Shown here: one piece after another, positions 22,884-31,250 of the stretch | Numbering within the stretch: position 1 is the stretch's first letter | Layout: each line of letters begins with the position of its first letter | Source: an uncultured Lactobacillus sp. | GTDB lineage: Bacteria > Bacillota > Bacilli > Lactobacillales > Lactobacillaceae | NCBI GenBank assembly: GCA_905204935.1 | Contig: CAJLBJ010000019.1 | Location: 1-43,130 of the forward strand | Direction of reading: 5' to 3' | DNA length: 43,130 nucleotides | The notes under the pieces: generated by a model | What the model saw: only the letters and a program-made list of their open reading frames with translations | What the model was told of the DNA's origin: nothing | Database searches by the model: none | Position numbers and translations under genes: made by a program

Positions 22884-23888
22884 ATGAAAAAGCGTTGTCG
22901 CATTATTTATAACCCGACTTCTGGTAGAGAAGCCATGAAAAACGACTTGGTTGACATTTTGAATATTTTAGAAAATGCTGGGTATGAAACAAGTGCTTTT
23001 GCAACGACTCCAGAACCAGATTCCGCTAAAAACGAGGCTATGCGAGCTGCTAAAGACGGTTTTAATCTGATTATTGCAGCCGGTGGCGATGGTACGATTA
23101 ATGAGGTGGTTAACGGGATTGCACCGTTAAAGCATCGGCCTAAAGTTGGGATCATCCCATCTGGGACGACTAATGATTATGCGCGGGCCTTAAAGATTCC
23201 CCGCGAAAATCCAATTGAAGCGGCTAAGGTGATTGCTAAAGGACAAACGGTTAAGATGGATATCGGTAAGGCGGGCGAAACTTATTTCGTTAATATCGCT
23301 GCTGGTGGCTTATTAACCGAGTTGACTTATTCGGTGCCTTCACAACTTAAATCGTTGTTTGGATATCTAGCTTATTTGGCTAAAGGTGCTGAATTGTTAC
23401 CACGTATTAAGCCAATCAATATGCATATCGAGTATGATGATGGGGTTTACGATGGGAAGGCTTCGATGTTTTTTTTAGCCTTGACTAATTCGGTTGGAGG
23501 CTTTGAGCAAATCGTGCCAGACGCTTCGCTTGATGATGGCAAATTTACCTTAATTGTGGTTAAAACTAGTAACCTGGTAGAAATTGTCCAGCTGATTGCG
23601 ATGGTCTTAAATGGTGGTAAACATATTAATGATCCACGCATCTTATATGTTAAGACCTCTAAGGTAGTCGCAAAGCCGGTTGATGAAAAAATGATGATTA
23701 ATATCGATGGCGAATACGGTGGGGATGCACCGATGACTTTTAAAAATTACAAGCAACATATCGAAATGTTTGCTAACACCGATGCAATTCCAGATCAAGC
23801 AATTACGGCTACTCCAGATGACTTTAAAGAAAATTTCTTTAAAGAAGTCGAAAACTTGAATGAAACAAATTTTGAAGAACAAAACTAA
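22884..23888 (+). CDS. dgkB: diacylglycerol/lipid kinase (DgkB/YegS type)
   Basis: 334 residues. The diacylglycerol kinase catalytic fold is shown by RIIYNPTSGRE, the nucleotide-binding GGDGTINEVVNGI and IIPSGTTNDYARAL, and the C-terminal NIDGEYGG. DgkB returns diacylglycerol from lipoteichoic acid synthesis to phosphatidic acid at the membrane. The SD is AGAGGAA before ATG 22884, 30 bases after gatB. An acidic tail follows the domain. Confidence 0.92.
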   Translation: MKKRCRIIYNPTSGREAMKNDLVDILNILENAGYETSAFATTPEPDSAKNEAMRAAKDGFNLIIAAGGDGTINEVVNGIAPLKHRPKVGIIPSGTTNDYARALKIPRENPIEAAKVIAKGQTVKMDIGKAGETYFVNIAAGGLLTELTYSVPSQLKSLFGYLAYLAKGAELLPRIKPINMHIEYDDGVYDGKASMFFLALTNSVGGFEQIVPDASLDDGKFTLIVVKTSNLVEIVQLIAMVLNGGKHINDPRILYVKTSKVVAKPVDEKMMINIDGEYGGDAPMTFKNYKQHIEMFANTDAIPDQAITATPDDFKENFFKEVENLNETNFEEQN

Positions 23889-23914
23889 GCTTTGATGATG
23901 AATTCTTAGCAATA

Positions 23915-23972
23915 TGCTATACTTTATCATGGAGCTGCAAGCAAAAAGCTAAGCAGATGCTTGGCTTTTTTG
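23915..23972 (+). promoter_or_regulatory. promoter plus terminator hairpin before rlmD
   Basis: An extended -10 (TGCTATACT, 23915-23923) is followed only about 20 bases later by a terminator hairpin: AAAAAGCTAAGC (23943-23954) with GCTTGGCTTTTTT (23959-23971). It may simply end the gat-dgkB transcript, with the rlmD promoter overlapping it. A transcript starting from this promoter would have to read through the hairpin, which hints at attenuation. Confidence 0.5.
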
Positions 23973-24002
23973 TTTGGCAAAATGAACGTTGAGGAGAAAA
24001 TA

Positions 24003-25382
24003 ATGGCAAAAGTAAAATTACCAGTCCAAAAAAATCAAAAGATTACGGCAACGATTGCGGATTTGACTTATGAAGGAATGGGTGTAGCTAAAGTAGAGGG
24101 TTACCCATTGTTTGTGCAAGCTGCTTTACCTGGTGAAGAAGTTGTCTTGCATGTCTTAAAGACCAATAAAAATTATGGTTTTGCTAAAGTGGTAGAGTGG
24201 ATAACTAAAAGTCCTGCCCGTGTGGAAGGCAACGGCAATGCCTACACGCAAACAGGGATTGCCCCACTGCAACATTTGGCTTATGCTGAACAGTTGAAGT
24301 TTAAACGTAAATTAGTGGTTGATTTGTTAAAAAAAGCGCACTTAGAAGACTTAGAAGTCGCTCCAACGCTAGGAATGAGCGAGCCACTGCATTATCGCAA
24401 TAAGGCTCAAGTTCCCGTACGGATGGTTGATGGTAAATTGGCAACCGGCTTTTTTAGAAAAGGCAGTCATAAATTTGTCGCTTTGAAAGATTTCTTGATT
24501 CAAGATCAACGGATTGATGAAGTTTTACAGGTCTGCTGTGAAATCTTACAAAAACATGGCATCAGTGCATATGATGAAGAAAAGCATCAAGGGACGTTAC
24601 GACATTTGATGGTGCGAAGAGGCTATTATTCTAATGAAGTCTTGGTCGTTTTGGTGACTAGAAGTGCTAAGCTAAAAGATGCCCAACAAATCGCTCAAGA
24701 AATTATAGCAACTTGCCCAGATGTGGTCGGTGTTTTACAAAATATTAATTCAGCTAAAACTAATGTAATTTTGGGCGAAATCACGCAAAATCTTGCCGGT
24801 AAAAATGAAATTATCGATGAGCTAAATGGCTTGAAGTTTAAAATTTCGGCCCAATCATTTTACCAAGTTAATCCAACACAAACTGAAAAATTGTATAACT
24901 TGGCGATTGAACAAGCCGGCTTGAGTGGCCAAGAAACCGTGATCGATGCATATTGTGGGATTGGCACAATTTCGCTAAACCTCGCTAAACATGCTAAAAA
25001 AGTGTATGGCGTAGAAATTGTGGAACAAGCGATTGAAGATGCTAAACAAAATGCTAAGCTAAATGGTTTGGCTAACCTTGAATTTGAAGTTGGTAATGCC
25101 GAAGATTGGATGGCAACTTGGCAAAAACAAGGCATTAAACCCGATGTAATTGTGGTTGATCCTCCACGCAAAGGCTTAACGGAAAGCTTGATAACAAGTG
25201 CAACACAGATGCAGCCACAAAAAATTGTCTATGTCAGTTGCAATCCAGCCACTTTGGTGCGTGATTTGCAAAGCTTCATGGAAAAAGGCTATCACGTCAG
25301 TGCTCCATTACAACCCGTTGACCAGTTCCCACAAACGGCACATGTCGAGACGGTAGTATTGATGTCAAGGGTAGATAAGTAA
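24003..25382 (+). CDS. rlmD: 23S rRNA (uracil-5-)-methyltransferase RlmD/RumA
   Basis: 459-residue SAM-dependent RNA methyltransferase that makes m5U in 23S rRNA. An N-terminal TRAM domain (KITATIADLTYEGMGVAKVEGYPLFV) precedes the methyltransferase with FYQVNPTQTEKLY, VIDAYCGIGTISL, VDPPRKGL and the catalytic cysteine in VYVSCNPATL. The iron-sulfur cysteines of E. coli RlmD are absent (ARVEGNGNAYTQTGIAPLQHL), as in related Gram-positives. ATG 24003 has GAGGAG 7 bases upstream; the frame opens earlier at 23961. Its C-terminus VDQFPQTAHVETVVLMS is the usual integration target of rumA-specific ICEs, and foreign DNA begins right after its stop. Confidence 0.95.
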   Translation: MAKVKLPVQKNQKITATIADLTYEGMGVAKVEGYPLFVQAALPGEEVVLHVLKTNKNYGFAKVVEWITKSPARVEGNGNAYTQTGIAPLQHLAYAEQLKFKRKLVVDLLKKAHLEDLEVAPTLGMSEPLHYRNKAQVPVRMVDGKLATGFFRKGSHKFVALKDFLIQDQRIDEVLQVCCEILQKHGISAYDEEKHQGTLRHLMVRRGYYSNEVLVVLVTRSAKLKDAQQIAQEIIATCPDVVGVLQNINSAKTNVILGEITQNLAGKNEIIDELNGLKFKISAQSFYQVNPTQTEKLYNLAIEQAGLSGQETVIDAYCGIGTISLNLAKHAKKVYGVEIVEQAIEDAKQNAKLNGLANLEFEVGNAEDWMATWQKQGIKPDVIVVDPPRKGLTESLITSATQMQPQKIVYVSCNPATLVRDLQSFMEKGYHVSAPLQPVDQFPQTAHVETVVLMSRVDK

Positions 25383-26158
25383 GGGTGTTCTTTCTGAGAA
25401 CTCGACCGGTAACGCTAAATCACTTGCTAATAGTTACTTGTCTCATCTAAGAAGGTTCCGCCTATTCTTAGCTTCTGATGGAACTGCTGATGCTTCCACA
25501 CATAAGCGGGAAAAGACTGCTATTCCTGCATATACTCGTAAGAAGAAAATGGACGTTGATGTTTCTAATCCATCAATCGAGCAGGTTGATATTTATCTTA
25601 CAAAGTGGGATGGCCTCGAGAACTACCACCTGCAGGAAGATGCACTTAATAAACTGTTCTTCGAGTTATGCCCGAAGAATACAGACATTATCGACATTCT
25701 ATTAAAAGCATCAACGCTTAATGATTATTATAGTACTGACATTTTCTCAATCTACCCGGTGGCTAAGCATATATGCGCTCTGGATATCGATTTGAGACTT
25801 AAAGTCGGTGATGTTACCTTGGTTGGAGATATCCAATATGTAACTATCGCTGATACAAAGAAGAATTTTTACTCCTTTGCATCAAAGTATTGTAGCCATC
25901 ATAATCCACTCGATTATCCGATTTATGATAGCTACGTCGATGAGGTGCTCTAGTATTTTAGAAATCGTGATAACTTCTCAGATTTCCAAGATGGAGATTT
26001 AAAGGATTATGTTAAATTCAAAGGTATACTGATCGATTTCCGTGCCTTCTATGGCTTATATAAATATAACCTAAAGCAAATCGACCAATATGTTTGGCTA
26101 CTTGGGAAAGATTACTTCCCAAAGAACTACGGGAAGAAAAAGAGAGGAGACAAGTAGG
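25383..26158 (+). pseudogene. broken hypothetical gene at island edge
   Basis: One frame is open from directly after rlmD and has no good start; the first candidate is TTG 25438. It is cut by TAG at 25951-25953, then continues in the same frame to TAG 26156. The joined product (about 258 codons) includes DVDVSNPSIEQVDIYLTKWD, SKYCSHHNPLDYPIYDSYVDEVL before the stop, and LLGKDYFPKNYGKKKRGDK at the end. The gene seems 5'-truncated by the island junction and interrupted by a nonsense codon. I do not recognise the family; the HHNPxxYPIYDSYV pattern occurs in uncharacterised Firmicutes proteins. Confidence 0.55.
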
Positions 26159-26197
26159 AGGTATTTTGTCTTTAATCGATAAAAGGAGTGTATTCGT

Positions 26198-27067
26198 ATG
26201 GTAGATAATGTCATTCAAATAGTAACAGAGAAATTATCGTCTTTGCCTTGCATAGAAGGTGTTGTATTAGGGGGTTCACGCGCAAGAGGTACCCATGCAG
26301 AGGATTCTGATATAGATATCGGAATCTATTACAATTCAGAATCATTTGACCTGATAACGATTAATCAAATTGCTACAGAATTGGATGATAAAAATAGAAA
26401 CAACCTTGTTGTGCCTCCCGGAGCGTGGGGTGATTGGGTTAATGGCGGCGGATGGTTAGTTATAAACGGGTATCATGTTGACTTGATTTTACGTGATATA
26501 AAACGGGTGGAACAAATAATCAAAGATACGGAGCAAGGAATTGTTACTGCCAATTATCAGACTGGGCATCCCCATGGTTATATAAGTGCTATGTATCGTG
26601 GAGAATTGGCGATCAGCAAGATACAATATGCTAAGAATGAAAGCTTATGCGAATTAAAAAATCAGGCAGAAATTTACCCTGGTGCTCTAAAGAAGAGCTT
26701 GATAAACTTTTTTATATTTGAAGCAGAGTTCTCTTTAATGTTTGTAAAAGCAAATGCGGGAGCAGAGGATAAATATTATATTGCAGGCCATGTTTTTCGT
26801 ATTATTTCATGCTTAAATCAAGTACTATTTGCATGCAATAATGCTTATTGCATTAACGAAAAGAAAGCTATAAAACTGCTTGAAACTTTTGAATATAAAC
26901 CTGAAAAATATGCCGAAAGGGTTAATCATATTTTTGAAGTACTCGGTCTTTCACTTTTTGAATGCTACGATATGACCGAGAAGCTTTATAAAGAAGTGAA
27001 AAAAATTGCAACGGAGATAAATAACTTTTTAAACGAGGGGAATTCAGATGAAAGAAAACAAATATGA
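26198..27067 (+). CDS. nucleotidyltransferase-domain protein
   Basis: 289 residues. The N-terminal GGSRARGTHAEDSDIDIGIYY is a Pol-beta-type nucleotidyltransferase motif (GS...DxD), the fold of aminoglycoside adenylyltransferases. The C-terminal helical half (FFIFEAEFSLMFVKANAGAED, HVFRIISCLNQVLFACN) resembles a substrate-binding HEPN-like bundle. This gene regularly precedes ant(6) in Gram-positive resistance clusters, but its own substrate is not established. The SD is AAAGGAG before ATG 26198. It overlaps the next gene by 20 bases. Confidence 0.8.
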   Translation: MVDNVIQIVTEKLSSLPCIEGVVLGGSRARGTHAEDSDIDIGIYYNSESFDLITINQIATELDDKNRNNLVVPPGAWGDWVNGGGWLVINGYHVDLILRDIKRVEQIIKDTEQGIVTANYQTGHPHGYISAMYRGELAISKIQYAKNESLCELKNQAEIYPGALKKSLINFFIFEAEFSLMFVKANAGAEDKYYIAGHVFRIISCLNQVLFACNNAYCINEKKAIKLLETFEYKPEKYAERVNHIFEVLGLSLFECYDMTEKLYKEVKKIATEINNFLNEGNSDERKQI

Positions 27068-27782
27068 TGATAATATATTTTTTCAAAAATACAGTCAAAT
27101 GAGTCGCTCGCAGAAAGGACTGGCTGGTGCGGGAGAATGGGAGACTTTGAAAAAGATGCTACCTGATTTTAAGGGTAAGCGTGTGCTTGATTTAGGATGC
27201 GGCTATGGATGGCACTGTATATATGCGATGGAAAACGGTGCTTCCTCTGTAGTAGGTGTTGATATTTCTCATAAAATGCTCGAAGTAGCAAAAGGAAAAA
27301 CCCATTTTCCACAGATTGAATATGAATGCTGTGCCATAGAAGATGTGGATTTCCCAGAGGAGAGCTTTGATGTAATACTAAGTTCGCTTGCGTTTCATTA
27401 TGTAGCAGACTATGAGAATTTAATAAAAAAGATATATAGGATGCTGAAGGCTGGTGGCAATTTAGTTTTTACAGTTGAACATCCTGTTTTTACTGCTCAT
27501 GGAACACAAGACTGGTATTATAACGAAAAAGGAGAAATACTGCATTTCCCGGTGGACAATTATTATTATGAGGGCAAACGGACAGCTATGTTTTTGGAAG
27601 AAAAGGTTACAAAATATCATAGAACACTGACCACATATCTAAATACACTGCTTTCAAATAGTTTTATAATAAATCAGATTGTGGAGCCACAGCCGCCAGA
27701 GAACATGATGGATATTCCGGGGATGGCGGATGAAATGCGACGCCCAATGATGCTGATTGTATCGGCAAAAAAGAAGATGTAA
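27048..27782 (+). CDS. class I SAM-dependent methyltransferase
   Basis: 244 residues of methyltransferase type 11. Motif I RVLDLGCGYGWHCIYA, the acidic residue in VVGVDISHKML, and motif IV DVILSSLAFHYV are intact. It overlaps the upstream nucleotidyltransferase and is followed 32 bases later by ant(6)-Ia, so all three are probably cotranscribed. It is a standard passenger of the aadE gene cluster. Its target is unknown, and it is not one of the known rRNA resistance methylases (Erm, Cfr, Arm). Confidence 0.85.
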   Translation: MKENKYDDNIFFQKYSQMSRSQKGLAGAGEWETLKKMLPDFKGKRVLDLGCGYGWHCIYAMENGASSVVGVDISHKMLEVAKGKTHFPQIEYECCAIEDVDFPEESFDVILSSLAFHYVADYENLIKKIYRMLKAGGNLVFTVEHPVFTAHGTQDWYYNEKGEILHFPVDNYYYEGKRTAMFLEEKVTKYHRTLTTYLNTLLSNSFIINQIVEPQPPENMMDIPGMADEMRRPMMLIVSAKKKM

Positions 27783-27814
27783 TAATATAGAAAAAATAAA
27801 CGAGGAGTATGTAA

Positions 27815-28678
27815 ATGAGATCAGAAAAAGAAATGATGGATTTAGTACTTTCTTTAGCAGAACAGGATGAACGTATTCGAATTGTGACCCTTGAGGGGTC
27901 ACGCGCAAATATTAATATACCTAAAGATGAATTTCAGGATTATGATATTACATATTTTGTAAGTGATATAGAACCGTTTATATCTAATGATGACTGGCTT
28001 AATCAATTTGGGAATATAATAATGATGCAAAAGCCGGAGGATATGGAATTATTCCCACCTGAAGAAAAGGGATTTTCCTATCTTATGCTATTTGATGATT
28101 ACAATAAAATTGATCTTACCTTATTGCCCTTGGAAGAGTTAGATAATTACCTAAAGGGCGATAAATTAATAAAGGTTCTAATTGATAAAGATTGTAGAAT
28201 TAAAAGGGACATAGTTCCGACTGATATAGATTATCATGTAAGAAAGCCAAGCGCAAGGGAGTATGATGATTGCTGCAATGAATTTTGGAATGTAACACCT
28301 TATGTTATTAAAGGATTGTGCCGCAAAGAGATACTGTTTGCAATCGATCATCTGAACCAGATTCTACGGTTTGAACTACTTAGGATGATGTCGTGGAAGG
28401 TTGGGATAAAGACAGAATTTTCATTAAGTGTTGGGAAAAATTATAAGTATATTAACAAATACATTGATGAAGATCTATGGAATAGATTATTATCTACATA
28501 TCGCATGGATTCCTATGAAAATATTTGGAAGTCATTATTTATATGCCACCAATTGTTCAGGGAAGTGTCCAAAGAGGTAGCAGAACTACTGGGGTTTGAT
28601 TATCCAGAGTATGGTAAGAACATAACAAGATATACCGAGGACATGTATAAAAAATATGTTGAAAATGACTATTTTTAA
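27815..28678 (+). CDS. ant(6)-Ia: aminoglycoside 6-adenylyltransferase ANT(6)-Ia
   Basis: 287-residue streptomycin adenylyltransferase (also called aadE). It transfers AMP to the 6-hydroxyl of streptomycin. The N-terminus RSEKEMMDLVLSLAEQDERIR, the catalytic GSRANINIPKDEFQDYDITYFV (GS...D.D) and the C-terminus MYKKYVENDYF match ANT(6)-Ia. The SD is GAGGAG before ATG 27815. It appears intact. It forms an operon-like string with genes on both sides. Confidence 0.95.
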   Translation: MRSEKEMMDLVLSLAEQDERIRIVTLEGSRANINIPKDEFQDYDITYFVSDIEPFISNDDWLNQFGNIIMMQKPEDMELFPPEEKGFSYLMLFDDYNKIDLTLLPLEELDNYLKGDKLIKVLIDKDCRIKRDIVPTDIDYHVRKPSAREYDDCCNEFWNVTPYVIKGLCRKEILFAIDHLNQILRFELLRMMSWKVGIKTEFSLSVGKNYKYINKYIDEDLWNRLLSTYRMDSYENIWKSLFICHQLFREVSKEVAELLGFDYPEYGKNITRYTEDMYKKYVENDYF

Positions 28679-28721
28679 AGATTAGCAAAGATTATTAACC
28701 ATAAGCAAGGGGTGTAAATGT

Positions 28722-29249
28722 ATGGAAAGTACTGATGTTATAAATGAAATTAGAGGTATATTACCTCGTAACTCAATTGGAAAATATGATTTACTAACTA
28801 TTTTTACACATAAAACCGTTTTTGATAAAATTGTAAAAGTACTATCATTGGATTTTCAAAATAAAGTAGATTATGTGGCTGCCCCAGAAGCAATTGGATG
28901 GATACTAGGCACTGCCATAGCCAAAGAACTTGGAGTGGGGTTTATTGGAGTAAGAAAAGGTGATAAGCTGCCATACGCAAAAGAAGAGATTATTTCGACA
29001 CATTTTACCGACTATTCAGGTCAAGATAAAAGCTTTGAAATATCTAAGAGTTCTATTGTGAGGAACAAAAGAGTTTTGATTGTAGATGATTGGATAGAGA
29101 CAGGTTCTCAAATGAAGGCTTTAATAGCTTTGTTAGAGAAATTGGATTGCAGCATTATTGGGTTGGCTACTATTGGGATTGATATAAATGAGGTTACTCA
29201 AAAATGGATAGACAGCAGTTTTGTAGCTTATATTGGCTCAAACATATAA
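28722..29249 (+). CDS. adenine phosphoribosyltransferase-like protein
   Basis: 175 residues. It has a type I phosphoribosyltransferase PRPP loop VLIVDDWIETGSQMKAL and the segment VDYVAAPEAIGWILGTAIAKELGVGFIGVRKGDKLP, as in Apt. It travels with ant(6) in Gram-positive aadE clusters and is usually annotated apt. Whether it contributes to drug inactivation or is a neutral passenger is not known. The SD is AGGGGTG before ATG 28722. Confidence 0.8.
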   Translation: MESTDVINEIRGILPRNSIGKYDLLTIFTHKTVFDKIVKVLSLDFQNKVDYVAAPEAIGWILGTAIAKELGVGFIGVRKGDKLPYAKEEIISTHFTDYSGQDKSFEISKSSIVRNKRVLIVDDWIETGSQMKALIALLEKLDCSIIGLATIGIDINEVTQKWIDSSFVAYIGSNI

Positions 29250-29380
29250 TAAACCGAAAGAAAATCTTGAATCAAAATTTTGGATGGCGTTAATTTACAA
29301 TACAACGAAAGATGTTTACTCTTTTTTTATAAATTTTAAGAGGCGTTAAAAAACAGTTTTCAGACGAAAGGAGATCGAAG

Positions 29381-30190
29381 TTGAGTATAGATTTAAGTAA
29401 CAAAAAAATTCCGAAAGAAGCAATTTAAGCATTAAAAACTATAGCGGAACTACTTGATAATATGTTAATTGGGGTGTATTTGTATGGTTCGGCAGTAATG
29501 GGTGGTTTACGTATGAATAGCGATGTAGATATTTTGGTAATAACAAATCAAAGTTTATCTGAAAAAACTCGAAGGAATCTTACAAATAGGTTAATGCTTA
29601 TATCTGGGAAAATAGGAAACATAAAAGATATGAGGCCTCTTGAAGTTACGGTCATAAATCAAAAGGATATTGTCCCTTGGCATTTCCCCCCAAAATATGA
29701 ATTTATGTATGGCGAGTGGCTAAGAGAGCAGTTTGAAAAGGGAGAAATTCCTGAGTCGACTTATGATCCGGATTTAGCAATACTTTTAGCACAACTAAGA
29801 AAAAATAGTATTAACCTTTTGGGACCAAAGGCAACAGAAGTAATTGAGCCTGTGCCAATGACAGATATTCGAAAAGCAATTAAAGAATCGTTGCCCGGGT
29901 TGATAGCTAGCATTAACGGTGACGAACGCAATGTGATTTTAACTTTAGCCAGAATGTGGCTGACAGCATCTACTGGTGAAATTCGCTCAAAAGATCTGGC
30001 AGCTGAATGGGCGATACCTCAATTACCCGATGAGCATGCTACTTTACTCAACAAAGCGAGAGAGGCTTATTTAGGAGAGTGTGTTGACAAGTGGGAAGGA
30101 ATGGAATCTGAGGTGGCTGAACTCGTTAATCATATGAAAAAGTCTATAGAGTCTTCCCTTAATATCCAATTACCTTTTCGAATAGTTTAA
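29381..30190 (+). pseudogene. spw: spectinomycin 9-adenylyltransferase (spw-type) with early stop
   Basis: From TTG 29381 (strong GGAG SD) the frame reads SIDLSNKKIPKEAI and then hits TAA at 29426-29428, codon 16. It then continues in the same frame for the rest of an ANT(9)/Spw protein. A one-base change (CAA to TAA) would explain it. The remaining frame from ATG 29462 (242 residues) keeps the catalytic YGSAVMGGLRMNSDVDIL and the full C-terminal domain, but lacks 27 residues of the expected 269 and has no strong SD. Function is doubtful; internal re-initiation at 29462 could rescue some activity. Confidence 0.8.
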
Positions 30191-30233
30191 ATATAACAAA
30201 GACTAGTTGTTAATGTGCATTATTGATTGCTTC

Positions 30234-30302
30234 GATATGTTCCCCCATATATCAGTTTCTTAAAAAATAATCAAAATACCGTTGATACGTTCCCGCGAAC
30301 GA
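30234..30302 (+). repeat. rlmD 3'-end-like attachment relics
   Basis: Two short segments encode the RlmD C-terminal pattern DxFP: GAT ATG TTC CCC near 30235-30246 and GTT GAT ACG TTC CCG CGA ACG at 30281-30301 (V-D-T-F-P-R-T). The host rlmD has GTT GAC CAG TTC CCA CAA ACG at 25317-25337. They sit just before the HVET-type relic at 30348. I read them as old recombination half-sites of rlmD-targeting elements. Positions 30191-30347 hold no gene. Confidence 0.5.
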
Positions 30303-30347
30303 AAGGGTTAAAAATCAGCTTAAGACATCAATGCCATCAACTCGAGC

Positions 30348-30659
30348 CACGTTGAGACGTGTGTTTTATTGTCCCACAAAAGTGCAGACGATTTTATCAG
30401 TGTAAAAATGGAGTACGCAGACGACCGAAAAATCCAGCCAGATCGTATCACCTACAGGCTTATTCAGGAGTATATCGAAGAAAAGTACGGCTTCAAAGTT
30501 CACACTGCAAACATTGCAGAGGTCAAAAGAAACTTAGGCCTGCCGATGTACGACGCACCAAACGCAGTTGAAGAACTAAAACGCCCATATAAACCAGCAC
30601 CAGAATATAAAGTAGAAGCTATTAAAGACGCATTAAGGCACTTCAAGGTCATAGATTAA
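30348..30659 (+). pseudogene. rlmD/rumA C-terminal relic with ICE-type extension
   Basis: The frame begins HVETCVLLSHK, matching the host RlmD C-terminus HVETVVLMS at codons from 25348. It then runs through an extension (RITYRLIQEYIEEKYGFKVHT, EVKRNLGLPMYDAPNAVEELKRP, VEAIKDALRHF) that rumA-inserted elements are known to supply as a new RumA C-terminus. There is no start codon context or upstream RlmD body. It is most likely the left attachment end of a former ICE, now stranded inside the island. Confidence 0.7.
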
Positions 30660-30709
30660 AGTAAAGTACCCTTTCAGCAGATCATTACTGTTGAGAGGGT
30701 CTTACTTTT

Positions 30710-31168
30710 TCAGAAGCCGGCCAATGTAAGGATAGCCCTACAAGATTGCGGGTCTTTCTCTTCGAGCCATGTTTCCAGATTGCTTATAGCGATATCCTTT
30801 TGAATATGGATGCTCTCTTCAAATCGATATTCGATTGCACATGTAAGGATATCAACAGGTTCATCAAGAACCTTACCGCCAAGAACTGGGTATTCGTCAA
30901 TTACAATCCAGTCAGGTGGGAGACCATCAAAGAGAGCCTGCGGATACAATTCCCTAAAGTGAATCTCAATTTCCATAGCTTCGATCTCACCTTGTTCTTT
31001 ATCTGGGTAACAAGTGGCATAAGATACATCGAAGCCTCTAGTGAGCAGCATCTGAACGACATTGATGAGTTCAATATCAACAGGAATGGTCTTATCGGCG
31101 CATTTACAACAAGGCTTCGACCAAATTTCACTGTATAGCTCTAAACATCGTGGACACATCGTCATCAT
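30710..31168 (-). CDS. hypothetical ICE protein with cysteine zinc-like motif
   Basis: 152 residues. The N-terminus has a CPRC ... CCKC cluster that could bind zinc. The middle (VVQMLLTRGFDVSYATCYP) and the C-terminus are hydrophilic with no further motif I recognise. The ATG at 31168 overlaps the stop of a resolvase remnant (ATGA) and has GGAAGTG upstream, so the two were once one operon. Proteins like this occur in Firmicutes integrative elements; no function is known to me. Confidence 0.6.
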   Translation of the reverse strand: MMTMCPRCLELYSEIWSKPCCKCADKTIPVDIELINVVQMLLTRGFDVSYATCYPDKEQGEIEAMEIEIHFRELYPQALFDGLPPDWIVIDEYPVLGGKVLDEPVDILTCAIEYRFEESIHIQKDIAISNLETWLEEKDPQSCRAILTLAGF

Positions 31169-31248
31169 ACAATCACTTCCTTCACCAGTTTATAGAAAGT
31201 AGTTCTTTTAAGATTAAGTGCCTGCATAGTTGCAGTTGCAGTTTGCTC
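31165..31248 (-). pseudogene. C-terminal remnant of a small resolvase/invertase
   Basis: On the minus strand the codons before the stop at 31165-31167 read EQTATATMQALNLKRTTFYKLVKEVIV, the helix-turn-helix tail of a Hin/resolvase-type serine recombinase. The upstream catalytic part is missing; the sequence switches at about 31249 to an opposite-strand large serine recombinase fragment. That switch is a recombination junction. Confidence 0.6.
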
Positions 31249-31250
31249 GC

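Noticed and set aside
27048..27782. rRNA methylase conferring resistance
   Set aside because: Motifs are those of a generic type 11 methyltransferase; Erm, Cfr or Arm signatures are absent.
30746..31138. 130-codon + strand frame
   Set aside because: It is the shadow of the minus-strand CPRC protein, which has the start, SD and operon overlap.
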